A stretch of 64,000 bases of DNA, taken from NCBI RefSeq assembly GCF_010727945.1, contig NZ_AP022569.1, positions 4,774,001 to 4,838,000 on the forward strand, written 5' to 3'. Each line of letters opens with the position of its first letter. Position 1 is the stretch's first letter. The translations under genes and the position numbers were made by a program. This document shows, one piece after another, positions 40,105 to 48,900 of the stretch. This DNA is from Mycobacterium cookii (GTDB taxonomy: Bacteria; Actinomycetota; Actinomycetes; Mycobacteriales; Mycobacteriaceae). A model generated the notes under the pieces. It worked only from the letters and a program-made list of their open reading frames with translations. It made no database searches and was not told the origin of the DNA.

Positions 40105-41793
40105 ATGACAACCACGGCCAAAGTCGACGAGCTGGCTGCACCGCTCGACCTGCTTCTCACCAGCGCCACAAAGCCCTTCGCCAGCCGGATGATGCCGAAC
40201 GCCACCTGGGCCCGCTTCGCCGGCAACCTCGCTCAGCACCCCGGCGCGGTGGCCGACCGAGTGGGCGCGCTGACCCGTGAGCTGGGCAACATCGCCGTGG
40301 GCAAGTCGCACCGCGCTCCGGGACGCGCCGACAAGCGCTTCAGCGACCCTGCATGGCAGGAGAATCCATTGCTACACAGGATCATGCAGGCCTATCTGGC
40401 GGGCTCCGAGACCGCTGAGGAGTTACTCGCGGACGCCCAATTGGATTGGCGCGACAAAGAGAAGATGCAGTTCGTTATCGACAATTTTGTCGAAGGCCTG
40501 GCGCCGAGCAACAACCCGCTGATCAGTCCGCTCGGCTGGAAGGCGCTGATCGACACCGGCGGCCTGAGCGCGGTACGCGGCGCGAGGGCCTTTGCCCGAG
40601 ACATGCTTTCGAAGCCCCGGGTGCCCGCGATGATCGAGCCCGACGCCTATGCGGTGGGGGAGGACTTGGCTGTCACCAAAGGGGCCGTCGTACTGCAAAC
40701 CTCGGTGTTCGAATTAATCCAGTACGCCCCGCAGACACCCAAGGTGCGTGCGATCCCATTGCTCATGGTGCCCCCGGTGATCAACAAGTACTACGTCATG
40801 GATATCGCCCCCGGGCGCAGCATGATCGAGTACTTCGTCCAGCAGGGCCAGCAGGTCTTCACAATTTCATGGCGGAACCCGCAAGCCCGCCATCGGGATT
40901 GGGGCTTCGATACCTATGGGGCGGCGATCGTGGAGGCGATGGACGCAGCGGAGAAAATCACCGGGACCGACAGCACGCACCTGTTGGCCACCTGTTCGGG
41001 CGGCATTCTGGCAGCGATGACGGCGGCTCATCTCGCCGAGATCGGCGAGGGCGACCGGGTCGCGGGCCTCAACCTGGCGGTCACCGTGCTGGATGAGACT
41101 CGCGCCGGATTTGCGGCCGCCGCGATGAGCGACCGCGCAGCGCAGGCGGCGATTCGAGTCTCGTCGAGGAAGGGTTTCCTGGACGGACGCGACATGGCGG
41201 AGATGTTCGCCTGGCTTCGTCCGACCGACCTGGTGTGGCGGTACGTGGTGAACAACTACGTACAGGGCCGCAAGCCCGCGGCGTTCGACGTGTTGTTCTG
41301 GAACGCCGACACCACCCGGATGGCCGCCGCGCTGCACCGCGACCTGGTGCTGATGGGACTGCGGAATGCGTTGGTCACGCCCGGTGGGGTCAGCATGCTG
41401 GGCAGCCCGGTGGACCTCGGCAAGATCACCGCAGACGCCTACATCGTCGGTGGCATCGCCGATCACATCTCCCCGTGGCAGGCCACCTATCGCAGTGCGC
41501 GACTGCTGGGCAGCAAGGACAACCGCTATGTGTTGTCCACCAACGGTCACATCGCGGCGTTGGTGAACCCGCCAGGTAACCCCAAGGCGTCGTTCCGCAC
41601 TGGCTCGGTCGACGCCGAGGATGCTCAACAGTGGCTGGACTCTGCCGAGAAGCACGCCGACTCCTGGTGGCCGGACTACACGGCCTGGCTGGCCGAGCGC
41701 AGTGGTGCAGAGGTTGACGCTCCAAAAGCGCTTGGTGGGGAGGACCTTCCGCCGCTGGGCCCCGCTCCGGGTAGTTACGTGATGGAAAAGTGA
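40105..41793 (+). CDS. phaC: Polyhydroxyalkanoate synthase, PhaC-like
   Basis: A 562-residue alpha/beta-hydrolase-fold polymerase joining 3-hydroxyacyl-CoA units. The catalytic triad is readable: Cys297 in the modified lipase box ATCSGG, Asp453 in IADHISPW, and His482 in NGHIAALVNPP. VPPVINKYYVMDIAPGRSMI and TISWRNPQARHRDWGFDTY are strong PhaC marks. The form (length, motifs) is closest to class II medium-chain synthases. The N-terminal 100 residues are the usual variable domain. Its stop overlaps the phaZ GTG by 3-4 bases. Polymer made and chain length are not determined. Confidence 0.92.
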   Translation: MTTTAKVDELAAPLDLLLTSATKPFASRMMPNATWARFAGNLAQHPGAVADRVGALTRELGNIAVGKSHRAPGRADKRFSDPAWQENPLLHRIMQAYLAGSETAEELLADAQLDWRDKEKMQFVIDNFVEGLAPSNNPLISPLGWKALIDTGGLSAVRGARAFARDMLSKPRVPAMIEPDAYAVGEDLAVTKGAVVLQTSVFELIQYAPQTPKVRAIPLLMVPPVINKYYVMDIAPGRSMIEYFVQQGQQVFTISWRNPQARHRDWGFDTYGAAIVEAMDAAEKITGTDSTHLLATCSGGILAAMTAAHLAEIGEGDRVAGLNLAVTVLDETRAGFAAAAMSDRAAQAAIRVSSRKGFLDGRDMAEMFAWLRPTDLVWRYVVNNYVQGRKPAAFDVLFWNADTTRMAAALHRDLVLMGLRNALVTPGGVSMLGSPVDLGKITADAYIVGGIADHISPWQATYRSARLLGSKDNRYVLSTNGHIAALVNPPGNPKASFRTGSVDAEDAQQWLDSAEKHADSWWPDYTAWLAERSGAEVDAPKALGGEDLPPLGPAPGSYVMEK

Positions 41794-42674
41794 AGTCACA
41801 AGTTGGCGACAAGCGTCGAGAGGCCCGCGATCGGCGACGCCTTCGTGCGGTACCCGTGAGTCAATTTGGCGAGGAGTGCTACGTCGCCACCGGCGGGCAG
41901 CGGATCCGGGTGAACGTGCGGTGGGGAACCGGTGTGCCGCTGGTGTTGTGCAACGGCATCGGGGCGAGCCTGGAAGTGCTTGACCCACTGGTGGAGCAGC
42001 TGGATCCGGATACCACTGTCGTCAGATTCGACGTGCCAGGAGCCGGCGGATCGCCCACATCCCCTGCTCCCTACGGGTTCCCGTACCTTGCCTGGGTGCT
42101 CGGCCGGGTGCTGTCCGAGCTGGGAATCGGCGTGGTGGACGTGCTGGGGCTGTCCTGGGGCGGGGCGCTTGCGCAGCAGTTCGCCTTCCAGAACCCGCGC
42201 CGGTGCCGCCGCCTGGTTCTGGTGGCGACAGGTACCGGTGCGCTGATGGTGCCTGCTCATCCGCGGGTGCTGGCGAAAATGGCCACCCCCCGCAGGTTTT
42301 CGGATCCGGACTACGCAGCGTCCATTGCCGGTGAGCTGTACGGCGGCACCGTCCGCGCTCACGGAGACGATGTGGCGCGACTATTTCTCCAGCAGTTGCA
42401 CGCCGGATCGAAGATGGGCTACCTACACCAACTTCTCGCGGGTTCGGTGTGGTCCAGCCTCTTCGCGCTGCCCGCTGTGCGGCAGCAGACGTTGATCGTG
42501 GCGGGCACCGATGATCCGATCATCCCGATGGTCAACGCCCACATCATGAACGCATTGCTACCCCATTCGCGACTGCACCAACACAGCGGCGGCCACATCG
42601 ATCTTGTGCACAACGCCATCGAGCTCGTGCCCGTCATCGAGGCATTTCTGCACGAACACGGCGAGCGGCCTTGA
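41790..42674 (+). CDS. phaZ: Intracellular polyhydroxyalkanoate depolymerase, PhaZ-like
   Basis: A 294-residue alpha/beta hydrolase. Nucleophile Ser122 sits in GLSWGG, acid Asp241 or 242 in AGTDDPIIP, and His269 in SGGHIDLV. The motif set matches medium-chain PHA depolymerases of the pseudomonad PhaZ type, which lie between synthase genes there (family knowledge). GTG 41790 overlaps the phaC stop, implying coupled synthesis of polymerase and depolymerase. Residues 1-25 are basic and polar with no signal peptide, so it acts inside the cell on granules. Confidence 0.88.
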   Translation: MKSQVGDKRREARDRRRLRAVPVSQFGEECYVATGGQRIRVNVRWGTGVPLVLCNGIGASLEVLDPLVEQLDPDTTVVRFDVPGAGGSPTSPAPYGFPYLAWVLGRVLSELGIGVVDVLGLSWGGALAQQFAFQNPRRCRRLVLVATGTGALMVPAHPRVLAKMATPRRFSDPDYAASIAGELYGGTVRAHGDDVARLFLQQLHAGSKMGYLHQLLAGSVWSSLFALPAVRQQTLIVAGTDDPIIPMVNAHIMNALLPHSRLHQHSGGHIDLVHNAIELVPVIEAFLHEHGERP

Positions 42675-42707
42675 GCCGCAGCAACTAACAAAGACCTGGG
42701 AATAACC

Positions 42708-43970
42708 ATGACAACGATGCCAACACCGCTCAGCTCGTTTGAGACACGAGGTGCAAAGGACGCCGATCCAGCCACCGCCTCGCTCGTCGGGGACATCGGC
42801 GTTGCCCGGGAGACCGACTATTTCCTGATGGCCGATCAGCTGACCGACCCGGAAAAGGCGATCTTTGCCGAGGTCCGGGCGTTCGGCGAGGCGGAGATCC
42901 TGCCGATGGTCAACGAGTATTGGGAGCGCGGCGAATTCCCGTTCGACCTGATACCGAAACTTGCCAGGCTGAACATTATCGGCGACTACAACCTGGGCGA
43001 CCGCGGGTGCACACCGATGAGCGCGGTCGCCGCCGGCCTCGTCACCTATGAACTGTCCCGCATCGACGGGAGCATGGCCACGTTCTTCGCAGTACACCTC
43101 GGGTTGGCGATGCAGTCGATCAACATTCTGGGCTCCGAGGAACAGCGGCAACGCTACCTACCGGCGATGGCGCGCCTGGAAAAGATCGGCGCGTTCGCCC
43201 TGACCGAGCCCGAGCACGGTTCGGACGCCGTCATCTTGGAGGCCACCGCGGAGCGGCAAGGCGATGAGTGGGTGCTCAACGGACGCAAGCGCTGGCCGGG
43301 CAACGCCGTCTGGTGCGATTACATCGTTGTCTACGCCCGCGACACCGCAGACAACCAAGTCAAGGCGTTCGTGGTGGAGAAGGAGAACCCTGGCTACGCG
43401 GCGACCAAGATCGGCGGCAAGATGTCGCTGCGGATGGTTCAGAACGCGGACATCACCCTCACCGACTGCCGGGTGTCCGAAGACGCCCGACTGCAGAACT
43501 GCAACAGCTTCAAAGATGTGGGCAAAGTGCTTGCGGGCACCCGCAATTCCGTCGCATGGGGGTCGGCCGGACACGCCGTCGCGGCCTATGACATCGCCCT
43601 GAACTACGCCCTGCGGAGAAGGCAGTTCGGCAGGGCAATCGCCCGGACCCAGGTCATCCAGTCGATGCTGGTGGAGATGCTCGGTGATCTCACCTCGATG
43701 CAGCTGTACGCGATTCGAATGGCCCGGCTCATCGACGACGGCAAGGCCGAAGAGACGATGGCCGCGCTCGCCAAGTATTACTGCACGGTCAAGGGCCGCA
43801 ACGTGTGTCGACTGGCCCGCGACGTATTAGGCGGCAACGGGGTCTTGCTCGACTTCCATGTCATGCGCCACCTGTGCGACATGGAGGCGTTGGTCACCTA
43901 CGAAGGAACCGCGGAAATCCAGTCCCTCATCGTCGGCCGGCACATCACTGGGCAGAGCGCGTTCTCCTGA
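42708..43970 (+). CDS. Acyl-CoA dehydrogenase
   Basis: A 420-residue FAD enzyme oxidising an acyl-CoA to the 2-enoyl-CoA. Family signatures: IGAFALTEPEHGSDA (FAD loop), the C-terminal LARDVLGGNGVLLDFHVMRH and the catalytic-base region TYEGTAEIQSLIVGRHITG with Glu in YEGT, the position used by glutaryl-CoA and short/medium-chain enzymes. The RRQFGRAI segment binds the flavin. It lies 33 bp after phaZ on the same strand. In this operon it could feed fatty acyl-CoA into beta-oxidation intermediates for polymer synthesis. Confidence 0.92.
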   Translation: MTTMPTPLSSFETRGAKDADPATASLVGDIGVARETDYFLMADQLTDPEKAIFAEVRAFGEAEILPMVNEYWERGEFPFDLIPKLARLNIIGDYNLGDRGCTPMSAVAAGLVTYELSRIDGSMATFFAVHLGLAMQSINILGSEEQRQRYLPAMARLEKIGAFALTEPEHGSDAVILEATAERQGDEWVLNGRKRWPGNAVWCDYIVVYARDTADNQVKAFVVEKENPGYAATKIGGKMSLRMVQNADITLTDCRVSEDARLQNCNSFKDVGKVLAGTRNSVAWGSAGHAVAAYDIALNYALRRRQFGRAIARTQVIQSMLVEMLGDLTSMQLYAIRMARLIDDGKAEETMAALAKYYCTVKGRNVCRLARDVLGGNGVLLDFHVMRHLCDMEALVTYEGTAEIQSLIVGRHITGQSAFS

Positions 43971-43978
43971 CCAGTTAG

Positions 43979-43993
43979 CCGAGAATTCCTCGG
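43979..43993. promoter_or_regulatory. Palindrome in front of the TetR gene, candidate operator
   Basis: CCGAG-AATTC-CTCGG is an inverted repeat 20 bp before the GTG of the TetR gene. A -10-like TAGAGT (44000-44005) lies seven bases before that GTG, so the message may be leaderless and the palindrome would cover the -35 side of the promoter. Autoregulation is inferred. It might instead serve as a terminator for the upstream operon. Confidence 0.45.
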
Positions 43994-44012
43994 TTCAGTT
44001 AGAGTAATCCTC

Positions 44013-44603
44013 GTGCCACGATCTGTTGTCCGTGATGCCCGGAGCCGGCTGCTGCTGACGGCCCGCCGCCGGTTCGCGGCCGACGGGGCCCTGGCGGCGA
44101 CGCTCGACGAGATCCGGCGCGACGCCGACGTCAGCGTCGGGGCGCTCTACCACCACTTCCCGGACAAGCCGACGCTGGCGGCCGCGGTCTATGCCGAGCT
44201 GATGAGCGAATACCAAACGGGTTTCATCGCGATGCTGCGTCGGCACGACGCCGCTGAGGCGGGCATCCGCGGCGGCGTCGCACATCATTTACGGTGGGTC
44301 GCCGCCCACCGCAACGAGGCGGCGTTGTTGCTGGGTGACTGGTTGGACAGCGCCGCGCTGCGTGAAGCCAACCGGGTGTTCTTCGCCGCGGTGCGGGATT
44401 GGTGGCGGCCACATCACACCTACGGCGTGCTGCGGCCGATGCAGGCGGGCGTCACGGCCGCACTGTGGTTCGGCCCCGCTCAGGATTTCAGCAGGTACTG
44501 GATCGCCGGTGACGAGCCGAGAATGCCGCGCGGGGTGGTCAAGACCTTCGCCGACGCGGCGTGGATGGCGCTGCGAGCCAACACTACTGAGGACAGCCAA
44601 TGA
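44013..44603 (+). CDS. TetR-family regulator
   Basis: A 196-residue regulator with an N-terminal helix-turn-helix: ATLDEIRRDADVSVGALYHH (about 29-48) followed by FPDKPTLAAAVYAELM. The C-terminal ligand domain contains several Trp and His residues (HHLRWVAAHRNEAALLLGDW). GTG 44013 has no Shine-Dalgarno but fits a leaderless start. Its stop overlaps the ATG of the enoyl-CoA hydratase gene by four bases, so it probably controls that gene and perhaps the PHA operon just upstream. Confidence 0.9.
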   Translation: MPRSVVRDARSRLLLTARRRFAADGALAATLDEIRRDADVSVGALYHHFPDKPTLAAAVYAELMSEYQTGFIAMLRRHDAAEAGIRGGVAHHLRWVAAHRNEAALLLGDWLDSAALREANRVFFAAVRDWWRPHHTYGVLRPMQAGVTAALWFGPAQDFSRYWIAGDEPRMPRGVVKTFADAAWMALRANTTEDSQ

Positions 44604-45448
44604 CGAGTGAAGCCGAATCGCTATATCGCAGCCTGGTCGCCGACGGCGACGATCCCGAGGCACCGCGACGGGTGACCGTCGAACACCGCGGCGACCGGGC
44701 GATCGTCATTCTCGACGAACCCGACCGGCTCAACGTGCTGTCCGCTCCGTTGGTACGGCAATTACGTTGCGCGATAGAGGATCTCGCCGCCGATTCCGAT
44801 GTCCGTAGCGTGGTGCTCACCGGCCGCGACCCGGGGTTCAGCGCGGGCGGCGACCTGAAGATGATGCGGATGGCGACCGAGAATCCGGGTCGACCGGAGG
44901 GTGTGGCCGACGTCTGGCGCTGGATCCGTCGCGAGTTCGGCGGCGTCGCACGGCTGATCGCCGGGTCGGACACGATCTACGTGGCGGCGATCAACGGGCC
45001 TGCCGCCGGCGTCGGCCTGGCCTGGGCGCTGAGCTGCGACATCGCCATCGCCAGCGAGCGCGCAGTGATCGTGCCCGCGTTCGGCCGGCTCGGCCTGCTG
45101 CCGGAGGTCGGCACCAGCTGGGCGCTGACCCGCCGGCTCGGCTATCAGGGCGCGCTGGCCTACTACCTGCGCGGCGAGCACATCGACGCCCACGAAGCGC
45201 AGCGGCTCGGCCTCGTGCAGCAGGTCGTCGCACACGACCAACTGCTGGTCGCCGCCGACGAGTGGTGCACACGGGTCGCCGCGATGCCCAGCCACGCCGT
45301 CGCGATGACCAAGCCGCTGTTACGCGCCTCCGCCGACGCCGGCTGGCACGAGTCGCTGACGATGGAGGAATTCGCCGAGCCCACCTGCTTCACCACCGCC
45401 GCGTTCGCCGACAGCGTGCGGACGATGCTGGCCAGATCTCAGGCCTGA
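44600..45448 (+). CDS. Enoyl-CoA hydratase/isomerase family protein
   Basis: A 282-residue crotonase-fold protein. The oxyanion-hole strands are GRDPGFSAGGDLKMM and AAINGPAAGVGLAWALSCDIAIA. One catalytic glutamate is kept in GRLGLLPEVGTSWALTRRLG; the other usual Glu position reads as part of GPAAGVGL and is not evident, so it may be an isomerase or other crotonase rather than a hydratase. Translationally coupled to the TetR gene. Its 3' end overlaps the 3' end of the convergent ybaK gene by 10 bp. Confidence 0.9.
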   Translation: MTSEAESLYRSLVADGDDPEAPRRVTVEHRGDRAIVILDEPDRLNVLSAPLVRQLRCAIEDLAADSDVRSVVLTGRDPGFSAGGDLKMMRMATENPGRPEGVADVWRWIRREFGGVARLIAGSDTIYVAAINGPAAGVGLAWALSCDIAIASERAVIVPAFGRLGLLPEVGTSWALTRRLGYQGALAYYLRGEHIDAHEAQRLGLVQQVVAHDQLLVAADEWCTRVAAMPSHAVAMTKPLLRASADAGWHESLTMEEFAEPTCFTTAAFADSVRTMLARSQA

Positions 45449-45921
45449 ATAGCCGCGGCCACCGCGCCGGTGAGCCTGATCAGGTCCGCGGGCGCCACCG
45501 CGACATCCCAGCCCCGCCGGCCGGCGCTGCAGTACACCCGCTCGCATGCCAGCGCGTCGGAGTCGATGACCGTCGGCAGCTGCGTGCGTTGGCCGAACGG
45601 CGACACCGCGCCCAGCACGTAGCCGGTGGCCCGCTCGGCGGTGCGCTGATCGGCCAGAGTCGCTTTGCCGACCCCCAGCGCCGATGCGGCGGCCTTCAGC
45701 GACAACCGCGCCGGCACCGGCAGTATCGCAACGGCCAGCCCGTCGGGGATCGCGATGACGAGCGTCTTGTAGATCTGCGCCGGCGATACCGCACCCGTGG
45801 AGGTCAGCTGCCGCACGGCTTCATCCCCGAACGCGCGCTCCCGCGGGTCGTGGGAGAACTTCACCACCTCGTGCGGCACGCCGGCATCGGCCAACGCCGC
45901 GAGCGCGGGCGTCGCCGCCAC
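45439..45921 (-). CDS. ybaK: YbaK/EbsC-type aminoacyl-tRNA deacylase
   Basis: A 160-residue protein of the Cys-tRNA(Pro) deacylase family, which removes misacylated amino acids from tRNA(Pro). Recognisable parts: PHEVVKFSHDPRERAFGDEA, AQIYKTLVI with the conserved lysine, and ALGVGKATLADQRTAERATGYVLGAVSPFG. GTG 45921 is the best start, 10 bp after the SDR stop. In M. tuberculosis the equivalent (Rv3224A/B) is broken into two frames; here it is intact. Cytosolic, no membrane segment. Confidence 0.9.
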   Translation of the reverse strand: MAATPALAALADAGVPHEVVKFSHDPRERAFGDEAVRQLTSTGAVSPAQIYKTLVIAIPDGLAVAILPVPARLSLKAAASALGVGKATLADQRTAERATGYVLGAVSPFGQRTQLPTVIDSDALACERVYCSAGRRGWDVAVAPADLIRLTGAVAAAIQA

Positions 45922-45931
45922 GATCAGGGCC

Positions 45932-46783
<852 letters not shown>

Positions 46784-46829
46784 GAGCGTCACAGTAACGC
46801 TGCTCACAATCGCCCCCGATCGGCGGCCC

Positions 46830-46856
46830 GGAAATAGCCCGGCGATCGTCGCTGTT
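46830..46856 (+). promoter_or_regulatory. Candidate SigH-dependent promoter of sigH
   Basis: GGAAAT at 46830-46835 and GTT at 46854-46856, 18 bases apart, come close to the GGAAYA / GTT pattern of SigH/SigE promoters, with one departure in the -35 box. SigH is known to transcribe its own operon. A start site near 46863 would fit any of the proposed sigH start codons except that the ATG at 46884 would have a very short leader. Confidence 0.5.
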
Positions 46857-46922
46857 GATGCTGCTGTCTAGTCGGGCAGACATATGTCGGTAGCAGCATT
46901 TAGATTGGGAGAGGGGAGTCGG

Positions 46923-47693
46923 GTGTCGACGGCAACCAGCCTTCGCGAATCGGGTCCGGTATTGATGGACCTGTTCAGCGGCATCGCGACAGAAGGGACT
47001 CTGTTACCCAATATGGCCGACATCGATGGCGCGACAGACTCAGGGATCGCGGCGGCCGCCGAGGACTTCACCGAGACTCGTGGACGCGACCGGTCGAACG
47101 AGACCGACGCCGAGCTGACCGCGCGCTTCGAGCGTGACGCGATTCCCCTTTTGGACCAGCTCTACGGCGGTGCCCTGCGGATGACCCGCAATCCGGCCGA
47201 CGCCGAGGACCTGCTGCAGGAGACCATGGTCAAGGCCTACGCCGGTTTCCGCTCCTTCAGGGAGGGCACCAACCTCAAGGCCTGGCTGTACCGCATCCTG
47301 ACCAACACCTACATCAACAGCTACCGCAAAAAGCAGCGTCAGCCGGCGCAGTATCCGACCGAAGAGATCACCGACTGGCAGCTGGCGGCCACCGCCGAAC
47401 ATTCGTCGACCGGGCTGCGCTCAGCCGAGGTCGAGGCGCTCGAGGCACTGCCCGACACCGAGATCAAAGAGGCGCTGCAGGCGCTACCCGAAGAGTTCAG
47501 GATGGCGGTCTATTACGCCGACGTCGAAGGCTTTCCCTACAAGGAGATCGCCGAGATCATGGGCACCCCGATCGGGACGGTGATGTCGCGACTGCACCGC
47601 GGCAGGCGTCAGCTGCGGGAGTTGCTGACCGATGTGGCCAAGGACCGCGGCTTCATTCGTGGTGACCAGGCACCCGAGGAGGTGTCGTCGTGA
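46923..47693 (+). CDS. sigH: ECF RNA polymerase sigma factor SigH
   Basis: The sigma factor for oxidative, disulphide and heat stress. Region 2 contains [20 protein letters not shown] and [20 protein letters not shown]; region 4 contains [20 protein letters not shown] and [20 protein letters not shown]. Three starts are possible: GTG 46923, used here, has AGAGGGGAG at 46910-46918; ATG 47013 gives MADIDG as in the 216-residue M. tuberculosis annotation but has no good ribosome site; ATG 46884 is longest. The extension contains a rare TTA codon, so the choice is uncertain. It overlaps rshA by four bases. Confidence 0.93.
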   Translation: MSTATSLRESGPVLMDLFSGIATEGTLLPNMADIDGATDSGIAAAAEDFTETRGRDRSNETDAELTARFERDAIPLLDQLYGGALRMTRNPADAEDLLQETMVKAYAGFRSFREGTNLKAWLYRILTNTYINSYRKKQRQPAQYPTEEITDWQLAATAEHSSTGLRSAEVEALEALPDTEIKEALQALPEEFRMAVYYADVEGFPYKEIAEIMGTPIGTVMSRLHRGRRQLRELLTDVAKDRGFIRGDQAPEEVSS

Positions 47694-47983
47694 GCGACGT
47701 CTCGAAAGATGCCGGTGGCGCGATCCCGCCCATCAAGGCCGAGTGCGCCGAGGTGATCGCCGAAGTGTGGACGCTGCTCGACGGCGAGTGCACCGCGGAG
47801 AAGAAAGCGAAGCTCAGGCAGCATCTCGAAGACTGCCCGCCGTGTTTCCAGCTCTACGGGCTGGAGGAGCGGATCAAGGGTCTGATCGCGACCAAGTGCA
47901 GCGGGGAGAGGGCTCCGGATAGTCTGCGCGAGCGGTTGCGTTTCGAAATCAGCCGGACCACCATCATCCGCGGTCAGTTCTAA
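47690..47983 (+). CDS. rshA: Anti-sigma factor RshA
   Basis: A 97-residue zinc-binding anti-sigma factor that holds SigH inactive under reducing conditions and releases it on disulphide formation or phosphorylation. The ZAS signature HxxxCxxC is complete: His45, Cys49, Cys52 in [10 protein letters not shown]. Two more cysteines (19 and 34) lie ahead and another in TKCSGE. The GTG start overlaps the sigH stop (GTGA), ensuring balanced synthesis. A strong hairpin follows the stop. Confidence 0.95.
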   Translation: MSDVSKDAGGAIPPIKAECAEVIAEVWTLLDGECTAEKKAKLRQHLEDCPPCFQLYGLEERIKGLIATKCSGERAPDSLRERLRFEISRTTIIRGQF

Positions 47984-48006
47984 GCCGCACCTCGATCGTC
48001 AAAAGA

Positions 48007-48045
48007 CGAAGGCGCGGGCCGCCTGTCGGACGGTCCGCGCCTTCG
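48007..48045. terminator. Bidirectional hairpin terminator between rshA and the bL37 gene
   Basis: CGAAGGCGCGGGCC and GGTCCGCGCCTTCG form a 14-bp stem with one G-T wobble around an 11-base loop. On the minus strand the stem is followed by TCTTTT, a proper T-run for the minus-strand bL37 gene; on the plus strand TTGGTCGTT follows. Well placed between convergent genes. Confidence 0.75.
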
Positions 48046-48052
48046 TTGGTCG

Positions 48053-48127
48053 TTATGCGTTCGGCCGCTTGCCGTGATTGGCCTTGCTGTGCTTGCGGTC
48101 GCGCTTCTTTCGGCCACGCTTGGCCAT
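48053..48127 (-). CDS. Ribosomal protein bL37, 24 residues
   Basis: The minus strand encodes a 24-residue, highly basic peptide beginning MAKRGRKKRDRKHSK and ending KRPNA, with 13 Lys/Arg/His. GGAGG lies eight bases before the ATG on the minus strand, and a terminator with a T-run follows the stop. It matches my memory of bL37, the small actinobacterial ribosomal protein found by cryo-EM in the M. smegmatis 50S subunit. It is too short for ordinary gene finding. Its place next to sigH-rshA seems conserved. Confidence 0.85.
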   Translation of the reverse strand: MAKRGRKKRDRKHSKANHGKRPNA

Positions 48128-48195
48128 GATGGGTCCTCCTCGCAGGTCTGCTTGACGCCCAGTCTTTCATGCCGGAGGCGTCAGGCAGAAAACGG

Positions 48196-48900
48196 CTAGA
48201 CCACCGGCACCGCGCTGTGTGCCAGAGTGCCGCCGGTGGCACCGGCGGATGCGATCGGACCCGACTGGCCGGCCTGCGCGGCCGGACCCAGACCGCCGGG
48301 CGCCAGCGGGCCTTGAGCGCCGGGCACAGTGCTGCCGGGGTAGCCGCCCAAGCCGGGCGTCTGCCCGGGCAGCTGGCCGGGGAGTCCGCCGGGATAGCCC
48401 GGCGTCTGACCCGGGAGGCCGCCAGGGATTTGGCCCGGCAGGCCGCCGGGATAGCTGCCCAGGCCGGGCGTCTGACCGGGATAGCCGCCCAGGCCGGGGG
48501 TCTGACCGGGATAGCCGCCCAGGCCGGGGGTCTGACCGGGAATCCCGCCGGGGATGCCACCGGGGATGCCACCCGGGAGCCCACCGCCGAGCCCACCCGG
48601 GAGCCCTCCGCCACCGAGTGCACCGGTGGCCGGCATCAGCAGGTCACCGGTCCCCGGAAGCACGTTGTTCATCAGCCCACTGAGCGAGCCGAAGAGCGAG
48701 TTCGCGATGTTCACCGCGTTACCCGCGCCGGGCAATCCGGGGAGCGGATCATCCGCGGCGAATGGTTGCTGGGGAGCGGCCGCAGCGGCGCCGGCACCCA
48801 GGCCGATCGTGGCGACTGCTGCCACCGCGGCGCCGATGCCGGTGGCCATGCGGGTCAGGGGCCCGCGAGTTGCGGAATGCGCAAACATGTTCTCGGACAA
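48196..48900 (-). CDS. Secreted Gly/Pro-rich repeat protein
   Basis: A protein of about 234 residues. The N-terminus has a Sec signal (RMATGIGAAVAAVATIGLGA) with a cleavage site in GAAAAAPQQ. A middle part with FGSLSGLMNNVLPGTGDLL follows. Then comes a long Gly/Pro/Leu repeat region: GGIPGGIPGGIPG, then the ten-residue unit PGQTPGLGGY repeated three to four times, then looser variants. There are no cysteines. TTG 48900 is chosen because AGGAG lies seven bases upstream; ATG 48888 is the alternative. No homologue is recalled at this place in M. tuberculosis. Function unknown, probably a surface or wall protein. Confidence 0.75.
   Translation of the reverse strand: MSENMFAHSATRGPLTRMATGIGAAVAAVATIGLGAGAAAAAPQQPFAADDPLPGLPGAGNAVNIANSLFGSLSGLMNNVLPGTGDLLMPATGALGGGGLPGGLGGGLPGGIPGGIPGGIPGQTPGLGGYPGQTPGLGGYPGQTPGLGSYPGGLPGQIPGGLPGQTPGYPGGLPGQLPGQTPGLGGYPGSTVPGAQGPLAPGGLGPAAQAGQSGPIASAGATGGTLAHSAVPVV
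48451..48540 (-). repeat. 30-bp tandem repeat inside the Gly/Pro-rich gene
   Basis: Three direct copies of a 30-bp unit: 48481-48510 and 48511-48540 are identical, 48451-48480 differs at two positions. Each encodes PGQTPGLGGY on the minus strand. A more divergent copy lies near 48341-48370. The exact copies suggest recent slippage or unequal exchange, and copy number may vary between strains. Confidence 0.9.

Noticed and set aside
27271..45448. Prophage or integrative conjugative element
   Set aside because: The block lacks integrase, phage structural, replication or conjugation genes, and no direct repeats or tRNA gene were seen at its ends.
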